A DNA stretch of 64,000 nt. Source: an uncultured Propionibacteriaceae bacterium. Lineage in GTDB: Bacteria; Actinomycetota; Actinomycetes; Propionibacteriales; Propionibacteriaceae. Of this stretch, positions 1 through 8,438 are shown in pieces. Within the stretch, counting starts at the first letter, position 1; each line of letters opens with the position of its first letter. The notes beneath the pieces were generated by a model. That model was not told the origin of the DNA, ran no database searches, and saw only the letters and a list, made by a program, of their open reading frames with translations. Location: contig CALCKT010000062.1 in NCBI GenBank assembly GCA_937965785.1, positions 62,001 to 126,000 on the forward strand, given 5' to 3'. The position numbers and the translations under genes were made by a program.

Positions 1-1
1 G

Positions 2-724
2 TGGCGCCGCGACTGGCCCCTCGCCATCGACAACCTCATCAAGACGGCGGAGCGGCAGGACGCGACCCTCGTGGTCACGGGGAATTACTACTCCTACGCG
101 CGCGGCCGGATGCCGATGCGCGCCACCGATCCCCTCGACCACCCGCCGTCGGCTCTGGGTGAGGTCCGGGCCGAGGTGTCCCGCAGACTGTTCGCCGCCC
201 ACGAACAGGGGCGCATCCGCGCGGTCGAGGTGCGGGGGTCGTCCTACCTCGGGGCCGACGCGGGGCCGGGCGCCTACCTCGGGCCGCGGTTCGTGGATCC
301 GCTGCTGGCCAAGGGGGCGACGAGCGTCCTCGGCGATCCCGACCTGCCCTACACCATGACCGCCATCCCCGACTTCGGGCGTCTGCTGGCCCGCGCCGCC
401 ACCGATCCGGAGATGCCCGGCCGGGCCTGGCACGTCCCCAGCGCCCCGGCGGTCAGCGTCCGCGACCTGGCCCGGATGTTGCTGCGTGCCGCCGGTCGCG
501 ACGACGAACCGAGGTTGCGCACCATGCCGGCGTCGTTGCTGCGTGCGCTGGGCTGGTTCTCCCCGACGCTGAGGGCGGTTAGGGAAACCCTCTACCAGAA
601 CACCGAACCCTTCGTCGCCGACGACACCGACACCCGCGAACTGCTCGGCGAGACCCACACGCCGCTGGAGGAAACGGCGACGGACATCGTCGCAGCCCGG
701 GGTGGGGGTGGGAAAGCTGCTTGA
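2..724 (+). CDS. NAD(P)-binding (SDR/epimerase-like) protein, 5' truncated
   Basis: The reading frame is open from the second base of the window to the TGA ending at 724, so the true start lies outside. The visible 240 residues resemble the substrate-binding half of atypical short-chain dehydrogenases of the epimerase/reductase type: a short strand before GSSYLGADAG, a FVDPLL helix, and a late AWHVPSA...SVRDLARML segment where these proteins normally place their second substrate-binding helices. The N-terminal Rossmann glycine motif must be upstream. The GTG at 71 is in frame but would delete the nucleotide-binding half, so I do not take it as the start. Substrate is unknown. The assignment is by family resemblance only. 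Confidence 0.6.
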   Translation, partial: WRRDWPLAIDNLIKTAERQDATLVVTGNYYSYARGRMPMRATDPLDHPPSALGEVRAEVSRRLFAAHEQGRIRAVEVRGSSYLGADAGPGAYLGPRFVDPLLAKGATSVLGDPDLPYTMTAIPDFGRLLARAATDPEMPGRAWHVPSAPAVSVRDLARMLLRAAGRDDEPRLRTMPASLLRALGWFSPTLRAVRETLYQNTEPFVADDTDTRELLGETHTPLEETATDIVAARGGGGKAA

Positions 725-768
725 GTCGGACTGCTCGCTAGTGGGTGGGTCTGCTTGCCGGGTGCGGG

Positions 769-863
769 TGGTTTCGACTCAGCCGTTCGCTGGCGCTCAC
801 GAGCTGGCTCAACCAGTTTCGGAAGGGAGAGGCGCTCACGTGCTGGTTCAATCGGCTGTGAGA
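769..863. repeat. Intergenic REP-like element, family A, copy 1
   Basis: Palindromic intergenic element carrying the pair GTTTCGACTC and GGCTCAACCAG(T/C)TTCGG, followed by a shorter second half (GCTCACGTGCTGGTTCAAT). The same words recur at 2562-2660 and 6005-6192 and, degraded, at 36857-36965. All copies lie between genes, which fits a chromosomal REP/BIME-type repeat rather than coding sequence. Confidence 0.6.
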
Positions 864-885
864 GCGGGGCGTCTACTGTGGGGGC

Positions 886-1611
886 ATGACCGCACATGCC
901 GTCACCCGCCACGAAATCTTCCAGACCAGCCTCATCTCCGCCCTCGTCCAGGGCGTCTACGAGGACGAGATGACCCTGGCCGAGCTCCTCGGCCACGGTT
1001 CCTTCGGCATCGGCACCTTCAACGGGCTCGACGGCGAGATGATCATCCTGGGTGGTGTCTGCTACCGACTGCGCGGTGACGGGTCCGTGACCGTGCCCGA
1101 GTTGACGGAACGCACCCCCTACGCCGTCGTGACCAATTTCGTGCCGAGCCTGAGCCGCTCCGTGACGGGACCGATGACCCGGGAGGAGTTCTCCCGGGCC
1201 ATCGACGCCTTCGTACCGAGCTCGAACTACATGTACGCGCTCCGGGTGACAGGCCGATTCGCATGGGCAAGCGCACGCACGGTGACGAAACAGGACCGTC
1301 CCTATCGGCCCATGATCGAGGCCACCGACGGCGAGGAGGTCGCCCGCCACGAGGACTTCAATGGGACGATCGCCGGTTTCCGCACACCCCTTTACGAGTC
1401 CGGCATCTCGGTGGCAGGCTGCCACGCCCACATCATCGACGACGACCGCACCTGGGGTGGACACCTGGTGGATTTCGTCCTGGAGGAGGGCGAGGCCGAA
1501 CTGTGCCTGGGCACCGACTTCCGCATGCGGCTGCCTTTGACCGAGGAGTTCCGCACCGCCGACCTGTCGGAGGACAAGACCGAGGAGATCCGCCGGGTAG
1601 AGCACCACTGA
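886..1611 (+). CDS. budA: Alpha-acetolactate decarboxylase
   Basis: Converts 2-acetolactate to acetoin with loss of CO2, a cytoplasmic step of overflow metabolism that also drains excess acetolactate from valine/leucine synthesis. The 241-residue length is typical. Family signatures are clear: GIGTFNGLDGEM (residues 41-52), then GFRTPLYESGISVAGCHAH (164-182) and DDDRTWGGHLVDF (185-197). H180, H182 and H193 are the expected zinc ligands; E51 matches a conserved acidic residue. The ATG at 886 follows a short gap after repeat element A1. It has no obvious operon partner: acetolactate synthase and butanediol dehydrogenase are not nearby. Confidence 0.93.
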   Translation: MTAHAVTRHEIFQTSLISALVQGVYEDEMTLAELLGHGSFGIGTFNGLDGEMIILGGVCYRLRGDGSVTVPELTERTPYAVVTNFVPSLSRSVTGPMTREEFSRAIDAFVPSSNYMYALRVTGRFAWASARTVTKQDRPYRPMIEATDGEEVARHEDFNGTIAGFRTPLYESGISVAGCHAHIIDDDRTWGGHLVDFVLEEGEAELCLGTDFRMRLPLTEEFRTADLSEDKTEEIRRVEHH

Positions 1612-1781
1612 ACCGTGGGCATGGTCAGTTCCCCGTCCTCGGGAGTCCCGGTTTCAGGGGTGATTTCGATGGAGGGGTGGGGTCGGCAGCTCGGGCCGAG
1701 GGGAGCGTTCCCAGTGTGAGCAGAAGCGCGATCATCAGAATGAGCGGTGACTTGAAGTGATCTCTTCCCTTCGTCTTTCTC

Positions 1782-2270
1782 TCATTGGTGGAAGATGCTG
1801 GTGTAGAGAGACGCCCCGGGATATCTGCTGTAGGTGTTGGTTTCGGAGATGATCAATGTGACTGATAGTGAATCGATTATTTTGGATGCTCCAGTCGACC
1901 GAGGTGAACCGATGGCTGGATCCTCGGTCCAGCCATCCTTGGTTGCTGTCTCCAATATCAGTCTACGAGCATCTTCCGGGGGAATCGTGAGCTTGTAGAA
2001 GTTCGTGATGTTTGGTTGCTTAGGTTCGAATCCTTCATATTTTGTTTCTTCAGTAGCCAGCAGCTCTATTCCGGGCCATGAGGTTTTCATAATGCTTTGG
2101 TCTCGGAGGGCTTGCATTCTGCTGTGCCAGACTCGGCCGGACGCATTGAGCTGCTGGTGTAACCAGATGCCGGTCCCTGTCGCGGCAATCAGAAGCATGA
2201 TTGCCATGGTGATGCATCCGTACTTGACGTATTTGGTTTTTATTGCGATCTGTTTTTCGCCGTGGCTCAT
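1782..2270 (-). CDS. Small membrane-anchored protein of unknown function
   Basis: A 162-residue protein with a short basic cytoplasmic head, one transmembrane helix (about residues 17-36, GCITMAIMLLIAATGTGIWL) and an extracytoplasmic domain of about 120 residues ending in SIFHQ. I recognise no family motif. The base composition is visibly lower in G+C than the flanking genes and codon use is relaxed (many AT-ending codons), which suggests recent acquisition or weak selection. It stands alone: budA is on the other strand upstream and TerC lies beyond a repeat-bearing gap. Confidence 0.55.
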   Translation of the reverse strand: MSHGEKQIAIKTKYVKYGCITMAIMLLIAATGTGIWLHQQLNASGRVWHSRMQALRDQSIMKTSWPGIELLATEETKYEGFEPKQPNITNFYKLTIPPEDARRLILETATKDGWTEDPAIGSPRSTGASKIIDSLSVTLIISETNTYSRYPGASLYTSIFHQ

Positions 2271-2717
2271 CTGGAAGCTGCCTCACCAAGGTTTCTGCGG
2301 CGAAGACGAATTGAATTTTCCACGACCGTCTTGGTGTTGCATGCCGGCCTCCTTGCTCGGTGCTGGCAACGCTACGTCACGCGGAGAGCTGATGGCAAGA
2401 GATCTGGTGGAAATAGCTACGGAATTCCGGGGCGATTGATGCGTTGTTGAATGGCACATGGGCTTTGACAAGGGGTTTCGCTGCGGTGTGCCTGTTCACG
2501 TCGCTCAAGCCTGTGTGATGGCACCGACGTTTGACCGACGGGTCGGCTTGCGGTGGACGGGGGGTTTCGACTCGGACTGCTCCTTCGTCGCAGTCCGGCT
2601 CAACCAGCTTCGGAAGAGGAGGGGTGCTCACGTGCCGGCTCAACCAGCTTCGGAGGGGGGGTTCGGCTCGGCCTGTTCCCTCCCCGAAGAGCGCTGCTTT
2701 CCGCGGGGAAGGTGGGG
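2271..2717. other. Gene-free stretch with repeat A2
   Basis: No convincing gene is visible on either strand; the short open frames here lack codon bias and ribosome binding sites. The left part continues the lower G+C of the neighbouring gene. The right part, 2562-2660, is a family A repeat. Confidence 0.5.
2562..2660. repeat. Intergenic REP-like element, family A, copy 2
   Basis: Contains GGTTTCGACTCGGACTGC, then CCGGCTCAACCAGCTTCGG, then a second CCGGCTCAACCAGCTTCGG. The inner part ACTGCTCCTTCGTCGCAGT is an imperfect hairpin. It sits downstream of the TerC gene and may double as its 3' boundary. Confidence 0.6.
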
Positions 2718-3908
2718 TCAGGCCAGGTCGCCGTGCATCTTGTGAACCTTCTCCAGGGTCGTCTCCAGTCCGCTGGAGTGCATGTAGTCAGCGACGTACT
2801 TGGGGTTGTACTTCTCCAGTTCCGCTTCTCGGGTGACGATGTCCTGGTACAGGGCCTCGCGTTCCTCGTCGGTGTTGTGGTACTCGGTGTGCAGGTAGGA
2901 ATGGGCCCGGCGGTCCAGGCTGCGGATGGCGCTTGCCACGAGACCCTTCCGGCTGAGTAGGGAGACCGCGACGGTGATCGTCAGGATGGTGAGGATCACG
3001 ATCAGCGAGTCGATGTCACCGATGTCCCACACGTCGACGTGATGGCCGCCGTTGATGAACGGCACGTTGTTCTCGTTGAGGGCGTGGAGGATCAGTTTGA
3101 TGCCGATGAACCCGAGCACCGTGGTGAGCCCGTACTTGAGGTAGATCAGGCGGTCCAGGAGGTCGTCGATCAGGAAGTACAGCTGCCGCAACCCCATCAT
3201 CGAGAACGCCGTCGCCGTGAACACCAGGTACACGTTGGTGGTGACGCCGTAGACGGCGGGAACTGAGTCCAGCGCGAACAGCAGGTCGGTGCCGCCGATG
3301 GCGATCATCACCAGCAGCATCGGGGTCAGCACCTTGCGGCCGTTCTCGATGGTGAACAGTTTGTCGCCGTCGTAGTGGTCGGTGGTGCGCAGGTACTTCT
3401 TCGCGATGCGGATGACGAAGTTGTCGGCGTCGCCGGACTCCCCGTCCTCCGGGGCCAGCATTCGCCCGGCCGTGATCATCAGGACCAGACCGAAGATGTA
3501 GAAGGTCCAGCTCCACGCCTCCAGCATCGCCTTGCCGAGCGCGATGAACCCCGACCTCGTAAGCAGCGCGAAGACGATCCCGAACAGCAACGCCTTCTGC
3601 TGATCCTGCCTGGGTACGGCGAATGACCCCATGATCACCAGGAAGACAAACAGGTTGTCGACGCTCAGTGCCTTCTCCAGCAGCCAGCCGTTGAAATACT
3701 GGGTGCCCATCTCGACGCCGCCGAAGACGGTCACCGCGACCCCGAAGAGGATGGCCAGACCCACGTAGATGATGGACCAGACGGTGGCTTCCTTGAGGGT
3801 GGGGGCGTGCGCCCTGCGGACGTGGACGAAGAAATCGAAGGCGAGCAGGCCCGCTATGAGCAGCAGGGTCAGGACCCAGATCCAGAAAGGGACGGACAAC
3901 CGGTTCAC
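2718..3908 (-). CDS. TerC/Alx family integral membrane protein
   Basis: A 396-residue polytopic membrane protein of the TerC/Alx family, which in other bacteria is linked to metal (manganese) export at the cytoplasmic membrane and to tellurite resistance. About eight to nine hydrophobic segments are visible. The family signature acidic motifs are present: EKALSVDNLFVFLVIM (about 78-93) and GGTDLLFALDSVPAVYG (about 205-221), whose aspartates and glutamate are the presumed metal ligands. The last 70 residues form a charged cytoplasmic tail that may be a coiled coil. The ATG follows a good ribosome site (GAGGAG). I saw no yybP-ykoY riboswitch upstream. It stands alone, without other ter genes adjacent. 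Confidence 0.9.
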   Translation of the reverse strand: MNRLSVPFWIWVLTLLLIAGLLAFDFFVHVRRAHAPTLKEATVWSIIYVGLAILFGVAVTVFGGVEMGTQYFNGWLLEKALSVDNLFVFLVIMGSFAVPRQDQQKALLFGIVFALLTRSGFIALGKAMLEAWSWTFYIFGLVLMITAGRMLAPEDGESGDADNFVIRIAKKYLRTTDHYDGDKLFTIENGRKVLTPMLLVMIAIGGTDLLFALDSVPAVYGVTTNVYLVFTATAFSMMGLRQLYFLIDDLLDRLIYLKYGLTTVLGFIGIKLILHALNENNVPFINGGHHVDVWDIGDIDSLIVILTILTITVAVSLLSRKGLVASAIRSLDRRAHSYLHTEYHNTDEEREALYQDIVTREAELEKYNPKYVADYMHSSGLETTLEKVHKMHGDLA

Positions 3909-4094
3909 TCCTCGATAGAGATTCGAAGGGCAGTCGCGGGTCGATCCGGGAAAGCGATCTGGGCGACCTCATCAAGGGTACCCGTCCCGGCCGGGGGCAA
4001 CAATCGTCATCCACTCCGTGCCGTGAACCTCCCGTCGGTTGTGATGGTGGGCCCCGGTAGTCTCGTGGCAGCGAAGTTGTGGAAGGGAGCCGAC

Positions 4095-5993
4095 GTGACC
4101 ATGAAGACCCCCCGGAGGGCTGTGTTGGCCGCCGTGACGGCCTCGGCGCTGCTGTTCACCGGGTGCTCCCCCGGCGGTTCCGGGCAGGAACGCGACACCC
4201 CACCCGACGGGGTGCCGGCCGCTGACGACGTGGTGGCGGGGCTCGCCGCGGGAATCCAGAAACTGGACCTCACGGGCGTGGCGCTGTCCACCCCGCCGGC
4301 CGACGCCACCACCGAGCTGAAGACCATCTTCGCGGGCATGGACGACATCACGCCGACGGTGGAACCTGCGGGAATCCGCTACGCGGCCGACGGCAAAACC
4401 GCCACCGCGCACCTCAACTACACCTTCCCCGTCGGCCAGGAAGGCTGGAAGTACACCACCACCGTCCCCCTGGAGAACGCGGACGGCAGCTGGCAGGTGA
4501 CGTGGTCGCCGACGGTGGTGCACGAGAAACTCTCCGCCACGACCCGCCTCAGGCACCAGCGCAGCTGGCCGAAACGCGCCGCCATCAACGACCGCGACGG
4601 GGTGGCGCTCGTCGAGGAACGCACCGTCTACCAGGTCGGAATCGACAAGTCGAAGTCCGAGGAGTCCACGTGGCAGGCGGCCGCCACCCAGCTGGCACAG
4701 CTGCTCAAGGTCGACGCCGCCGAGTACACCCAGAAGGTCCTGGCGGGTGGCCCCAAGCAGTTCGTGGTGGCCAAGACCGTCTCCCAGGACCAGATTCCCT
4801 CCACGGTTTCCAGCATTCCCGGGGCCTTCGTGAAGGAGTCCACCGCCAGCGTCGCGCCGTCGGACACGTTCGCCATCGGCCTGCTCGGTAGGGTCGGGAA
4901 CCCGTCGAAGGAACAGGTGGAGAAATCGGGCGGTGCCCTGATGACCTCGGACATGGTCGGGGTCAGCGGCCTCCAGCAGCGCTACGACGAGCAGCTGCGT
5001 GGGGCTCCGAAGGTAAACATCGACGTGGTGGGGCGTTCGGGCCAGAACGTCGATCCCGTCTCGTTGTTCTCCCAGGAGGCAAGCGTCGGCAGCCCCATCC
5101 AGCTCTCGCTGGACCGCGCCATGCAGGAGAAGGCGGAATCGGTGCTCAACAGCCACGTCAGTTCCGGGATCGCGTCCCTGGTGGTGCTGGACGTCAAGGA
5201 CGGCGGGGTGCTCGCCGCCGCCAACTCGACGGGCGCGGGTGAATACCCCTACGCCACCTTCGGGAATTATGCGCCCGGGTCGACGTTCAAGGTCGTCTCG
5301 TCGCTGGCGCTGCTGCGCGAGGGCCTGCGCGCCGACTCGGTGGTGCAGTGTCCCGCCACCATGCAGATCGGCAATCACACGCTGAAGAACTACGACGGCT
5401 ACCCGGCCGACAAGACCGGCAGCATCACCCTGACCCAGGCGGTCGCGAACTCCTGCAACACCGCATTCGGGACCAACGCCGACAAGGTATCGCAGGAGAA
5501 ACTGCAGCAGGCCGCCGCCACCCTCGGGGTGGGCACCGACTACGACGCCGGGTTCGCCTCCAACTTCGGGAAGGTGCAGTCCGCCAACGCCCCGCTGGAC
5601 CTCTCGCTCAGCATGATCGGGCAGGGCAGCATCGAGATGTCGCCGCTGGGCATGGCGGCGGTCTCGGCCAGCGTCGCCTCCGGTGAGACGCGCATCCCGT
5701 GGCTGGTGAAGGGACACGAGGCGAAGTCGACGGCCACACCACTCAGCCCCGACGAGGCCTCGCAGCTCCAGACGCTGATGAAGGCCGTCGTCACGGAGGG
5801 GTCGGGCAACGTCCTCCAGGGAGTCATGACCGGCGCCAAGACCGGCACCGCCGAGTTCGGCGACGCCGCCGCCGACACCGCCCACGCCTGGATGATCGCC
5901 TGGAACGACAAGTACGCGGTGGCGGCCTTCGTCCAGGACGGCCAGTCGGGATCCGGGACAGCCGGGCCGCTCATCAAGGCCATGTTCAGCTAG
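4095..5993 (+). CDS. Lipoprotein penicillin-binding protein, class B transpeptidase with MecA-like N-domain
   Basis: A 632-residue D,D-transpeptidase for peptidoglycan cross-linking. It starts with a lipoprotein signal (basic head, hydrophobic run, LLFTGC lipobox), giving an outer-face lipid anchor rather than the usual transmembrane anchor. Residues about 45-170 look like the NTF2-like MecA N-terminal domain, then a dimerisation domain, then the transpeptidase with all three motifs: YAPGSTFK (catalytic Ser near 396), SCN (near 453) and KTGTAE (near 582). The start is either GTG 4095, well spaced from GGAAGGGAG, or ATG 4101; longer upstream in-frame starts overlap the TerC promoter region and would bury the signal peptide. 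It is monocistronic. Low intrinsic beta-lactam affinity is possible from the family, not shown here. Confidence 0.9.
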   Translation: MTMKTPRRAVLAAVTASALLFTGCSPGGSGQERDTPPDGVPAADDVVAGLAAGIQKLDLTGVALSTPPADATTELKTIFAGMDDITPTVEPAGIRYAADGKTATAHLNYTFPVGQEGWKYTTTVPLENADGSWQVTWSPTVVHEKLSATTRLRHQRSWPKRAAINDRDGVALVEERTVYQVGIDKSKSEESTWQAAATQLAQLLKVDAAEYTQKVLAGGPKQFVVAKTVSQDQIPSTVSSIPGAFVKESTASVAPSDTFAIGLLGRVGNPSKEQVEKSGGALMTSDMVGVSGLQQRYDEQLRGAPKVNIDVVGRSGQNVDPVSLFSQEASVGSPIQLSLDRAMQEKAESVLNSHVSSGIASLVVLDVKDGGVLAAANSTGAGEYPYATFGNYAPGSTFKVVSSLALLREGLRADSVVQCPATMQIGNHTLKNYDGYPADKTGSITLTQAVANSCNTAFGTNADKVSQEKLQQAAATLGVGTDYDAGFASNFGKVQSANAPLDLSLSMIGQGSIEMSPLGMAAVSASVASGETRIPWLVKGHEAKSTATPLSPDEASQLQTLMKAVVTEGSGNVLQGVMTGAKTGTAEFGDAAADTAHAWMIAWNDKYAVAAFVQDGQSGSGTAGPLIKAMFS

Positions 5994-6004
5994 GCCCATC
6001 CCAC

Positions 6005-6192
6005 ACCAAGCTGATTGAGCCGATCCTCGCGAGCGTGAATGAATCCGAAGCTGGTTGAGCCGATCCTCTCGAGCGTCAGCGAGTTGGTCGTGTCGAAACC
6101 ATGGTGAGGGTGGATGGGCCTGGTTTTGGGTGTCAGATGGTTTCGACTCGGGTCGCTCGTTCCTCGCGACCCGGCTCAACCGGCTTTGGGAG
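6005..6192. repeat. Intergenic REP-like elements, family A, copy 3 (compound)
   Basis: Two inverted half-copies (AAGCTG(A/G)TTGAGCCGATCCTC) face a full unit with GTTTCGACTCGGGTCGCTCG and ACCCGGCTCAACCGGCTTTGG. It fills the gap between the convergent penicillin-binding protein and rhomboid genes. Confidence 0.6.
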
Positions 6193-6194
6193 GG

Positions 6195-7100
6195 TCAGCC
6201 CGCGACCGTCACCACTCGCAACGCGATGGCGGCGACGGTCAGTGCCGCGACCAGACCCAGCAGTGGCCACTGCCAAAGTCGTCGTTGCTCACGGGGAAGC
6301 CAGATCAGGGCGGCGGTGACGGCCATGCCGCCGAGCAGGCCACCGAGGTGCCCCTGCCAGGAGATGAAGCTGGATCCCACGAAGGTGATGGCCACGTTCA
6401 CGCCCAGCCAAACGAGGATGGTGCGCACGTCGCCGTGGTGTTTCCAGGCGATCAGCAGCACCGCCCCCATCATCCCGAAGATCGCCCCGGAAGCGCCCAT
6501 GGTCGTGGTGTAAGGGGCGGAGAACCACACCACCGCCGCCGACCCGGTCAGCGCCGAGACCAGGTAGAGCGCCAGGAACCGGGCCCGGCCCAGCACCATC
6601 TCGAGCTGCGGGCCGAGCACGTAGAGGGCCACCATGTTGAAGGCGATGTGGATGACGTCGAGGTGGGTGAAGGCATTGGTCAACACCTGCCACCAGGCCC
6701 CGGATGCGACGCCCTCTGTCCACGTCGCCCCGAGAGCGGCGCACTGGGCGGGGGAATCCACCGCGAGGATGTAACGCTCCGTCGCGCAGAATCCCTGGGT
6801 CTGGATCGCCAGCATCCTGAACAGGGGGCTCTTCTCGCCTCCGGTCAGCAGGATGGCCAGCCAGATCACCGCGTTGATACCGACCAGCACCTGCGAAGTC
6901 AGGGCGGGTCGGGTGCTGCGGGCGCCACCGTAGGGCAACTGCCCCTGACGGGTCTGCCTGCGACCCGCGGCGACGCAGTCCGGGCACTGGAAACCGACAG
7001 AACCCGCCACCATGCACCGGGGACAGATGGGACGGTGGCAGCGTTGGCAGACGATCCCCGTGGCCTGGTCGGGGTGCCGGTAGCAGACGCTCTCTAGCAT
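6195..7100 (-). CDS. Rhomboid family intramembrane serine protease with zinc-finger head
   Basis: A 301-residue membrane protease that cleaves transmembrane substrates within the bilayer. The first 45 residues carry three CxxC pairs plus histidines (CQRC, CPRC, CPDC), a B-box-like zinc finger common in actinobacterial rhomboids. Six or more transmembrane helices follow. The catalytic serine is in GASGAIFG (about residue 200) and the catalytic histidine in QGHLGGLLGG (about 247), giving the Ser-His dyad. ATG 7100 is chosen because the upstream in-frame extension overlaps the divergent gene and lacks domain support. The natural substrate is unknown. Confidence 0.9.
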   Translation of the reverse strand: MLESVCYRHPDQATGIVCQRCHRPICPRCMVAGSVGFQCPDCVAAGRRQTRQGQLPYGGARSTRPALTSQVLVGINAVIWLAILLTGGEKSPLFRMLAIQTQGFCATERYILAVDSPAQCAALGATWTEGVASGAWWQVLTNAFTHLDVIHIAFNMVALYVLGPQLEMVLGRARFLALYLVSALTGSAAVVWFSAPYTTTMGASGAIFGMMGAVLLIAWKHHGDVRTILVWLGVNVAITFVGSSFISWQGHLGGLLGGMAVTAALIWLPREQRRLWQWPLLGLVAALTVAAIALRVVTVAG

Positions 7101-7189
7101 GGCCGCAAGGCTACCCGCCGGGATCGTTGCCCCGCGCGATCCGTTTCGAAACGGTGTGGGGCCGGACCCGCCGAGTATCGTGTTTTCCC

Positions 7190-8416
7190 ATGGGCGCAGG
7201 GCATTCGCATTCTCATTCAACGGAGGGACTGGAACACGTCGGGGTGAACTGGACGGCGCGCAACGTCCTGATCGGGTTCCTGGCGGTGATCGGGGTGCTC
7301 GCGGTTGCCGGGCTGATCTGGCTGTGGCCGTCGGGACAGGACCTCTCCTCGATGGTGAAGAAGGTCTACGACGCCCAGAACCTGACCCACGAGACCGCCA
7401 CCATCACCGAGATCAAGGACGGTTGCGACACCCAGCAGGTGGGGCAGGCGAAATGCCTGACGGCGACGATCACCGTCAACACCGGCGAGGACGCGGGCAA
7501 GTCGGTGGAGATTGCACTGCTAGGCCCGCAGGCGCAGTCCGGGTTGAGGGCCGGGGACGTGGTGGAGGTGAACCGCATCAACGCCGGTGACGCGCCCGTG
7601 TGGTCCTATTCGTCGGCCAACCGTCTCCCGGTGCTGGGGGTGCTGGCCGCGCTGTTCGTCGTCGTGGTGCTGGCGGTGGCGCGCTGGAAGGGATTGTTCG
7701 CGCTGCTGGGGCTCGTGTTCGCCGGGGCGGTGCTCGTCGGATTCATGCTGCCGGCGCTCATCACCGGCAAACCGGGTATCGTCGTGGCGCTTGTCGGGGG
7801 TACGGCGATCATGTTCGTGGTGCTCTACGTGGCCCACGGTGTCTCGATCCGGACATCGACGGCCCTCGCCGGGACGCTGCTCGGGCTGGCGGTCACGGTC
7901 GGGTTGGGGGCGCTGTCCGCGGAATTCGCCCGGTTGTCGGGTTTCGCCGACGAGAACGAGTACGACCTGGCGCAGCTCCTGCCCGGGATGAACTTCCGGG
8001 AGCTGTTGATGGTGGGCATCATCGTCGGTGGGCTCGGTGTGCTCAACGACGTGACCATCACGCAGAGCTCGGCGGTGTGGGAGCTGCGTGCCGCGGCCCC
8101 GGCGATGGGTCGCGGGAAACTGTTCGCCGCCGGCATGCGGATCGGTCGCGACCACATCGCGTCCACCATCTACACCATCGTCTTCGCCTACGCGGGTGGT
8201 TCCATGGCGGTGCTGCTGCTGCTCTACTTCACCGACCGTCCCGCCACCGCCCTGCTGAACGCGGAAATGTTCGCGGGCGAGATCGTCCGCACCCTCGGCA
8301 GCGCCATCGGCCTGGTGCTGAGCGTCCCCATCACGACCGGCATCGCGGCCCTGACCGTCGCATCCCCCGAACCGGAACCGCGGGGACGGCACGCGGTGGG
8401 TGTCGAGGTGGGGTGA
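7190..8416 (+). CDS. YibE/F family membrane protein
   Basis: A 408-residue polytopic membrane protein of the YibE/F family (function unknown). The head is His-rich (MGAGHSHSHS), a transmembrane helix follows, then an extracytoplasmic beta-rich domain of about 100 residues and then seven or so helices containing the family's GGLGVLNDVTITQ segment. ATG 7190 has no Shine-Dalgarno sequence but lies 13 nt after a TATCGT box, so the mRNA may be leaderless; the longer upstream start runs into the divergent rhomboid gene. The gene ends 22 bp before the convergent ATPase gene. Confidence 0.85.
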   Translation: MGAGHSHSHSTEGLEHVGVNWTARNVLIGFLAVIGVLAVAGLIWLWPSGQDLSSMVKKVYDAQNLTHETATITEIKDGCDTQQVGQAKCLTATITVNTGEDAGKSVEIALLGPQAQSGLRAGDVVEVNRINAGDAPVWSYSSANRLPVLGVLAALFVVVVLAVARWKGLFALLGLVFAGAVLVGFMLPALITGKPGIVVALVGGTAIMFVVLYVAHGVSIRTSTALAGTLLGLAVTVGLGALSAEFARLSGFADENEYDLAQLLPGMNFRELLMVGIIVGGLGVLNDVTITQSSAVWELRAAAPAMGRGKLFAAGMRIGRDHIASTIYTIVFAYAGGSMAVLLLLYFTDRPATALLNAEMFAGEIVRTLGSAIGLVLSVPITTGIAALTVASPEPEPRGRHAVGVEVG

Positions 8417-8438
8417 GGGAAGGTCGGATCCTCGCCCT

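Noticed and set aside
2718..3908. Tellurite-resistance (ter) operon member linked to the vWA/PP2C set
   Set aside because: TerC here is isolated by 15 kb of unrelated genes and lacks TerD/TerZ neighbours; no shared promoter element was found before it.
3909..4094. Manganese (yybP-ykoY) riboswitch before TerC
   Set aside because: No recognisable conserved loops or pairing could be found by eye in the leader.
3972..6179. A 735-codon minus-strand open frame opposite the penicillin-binding protein
   Set aside because: Antisense shadow; composition is Arg/Gly/His-rich without motifs, while the plus strand has lipobox and transpeptidase motifs.
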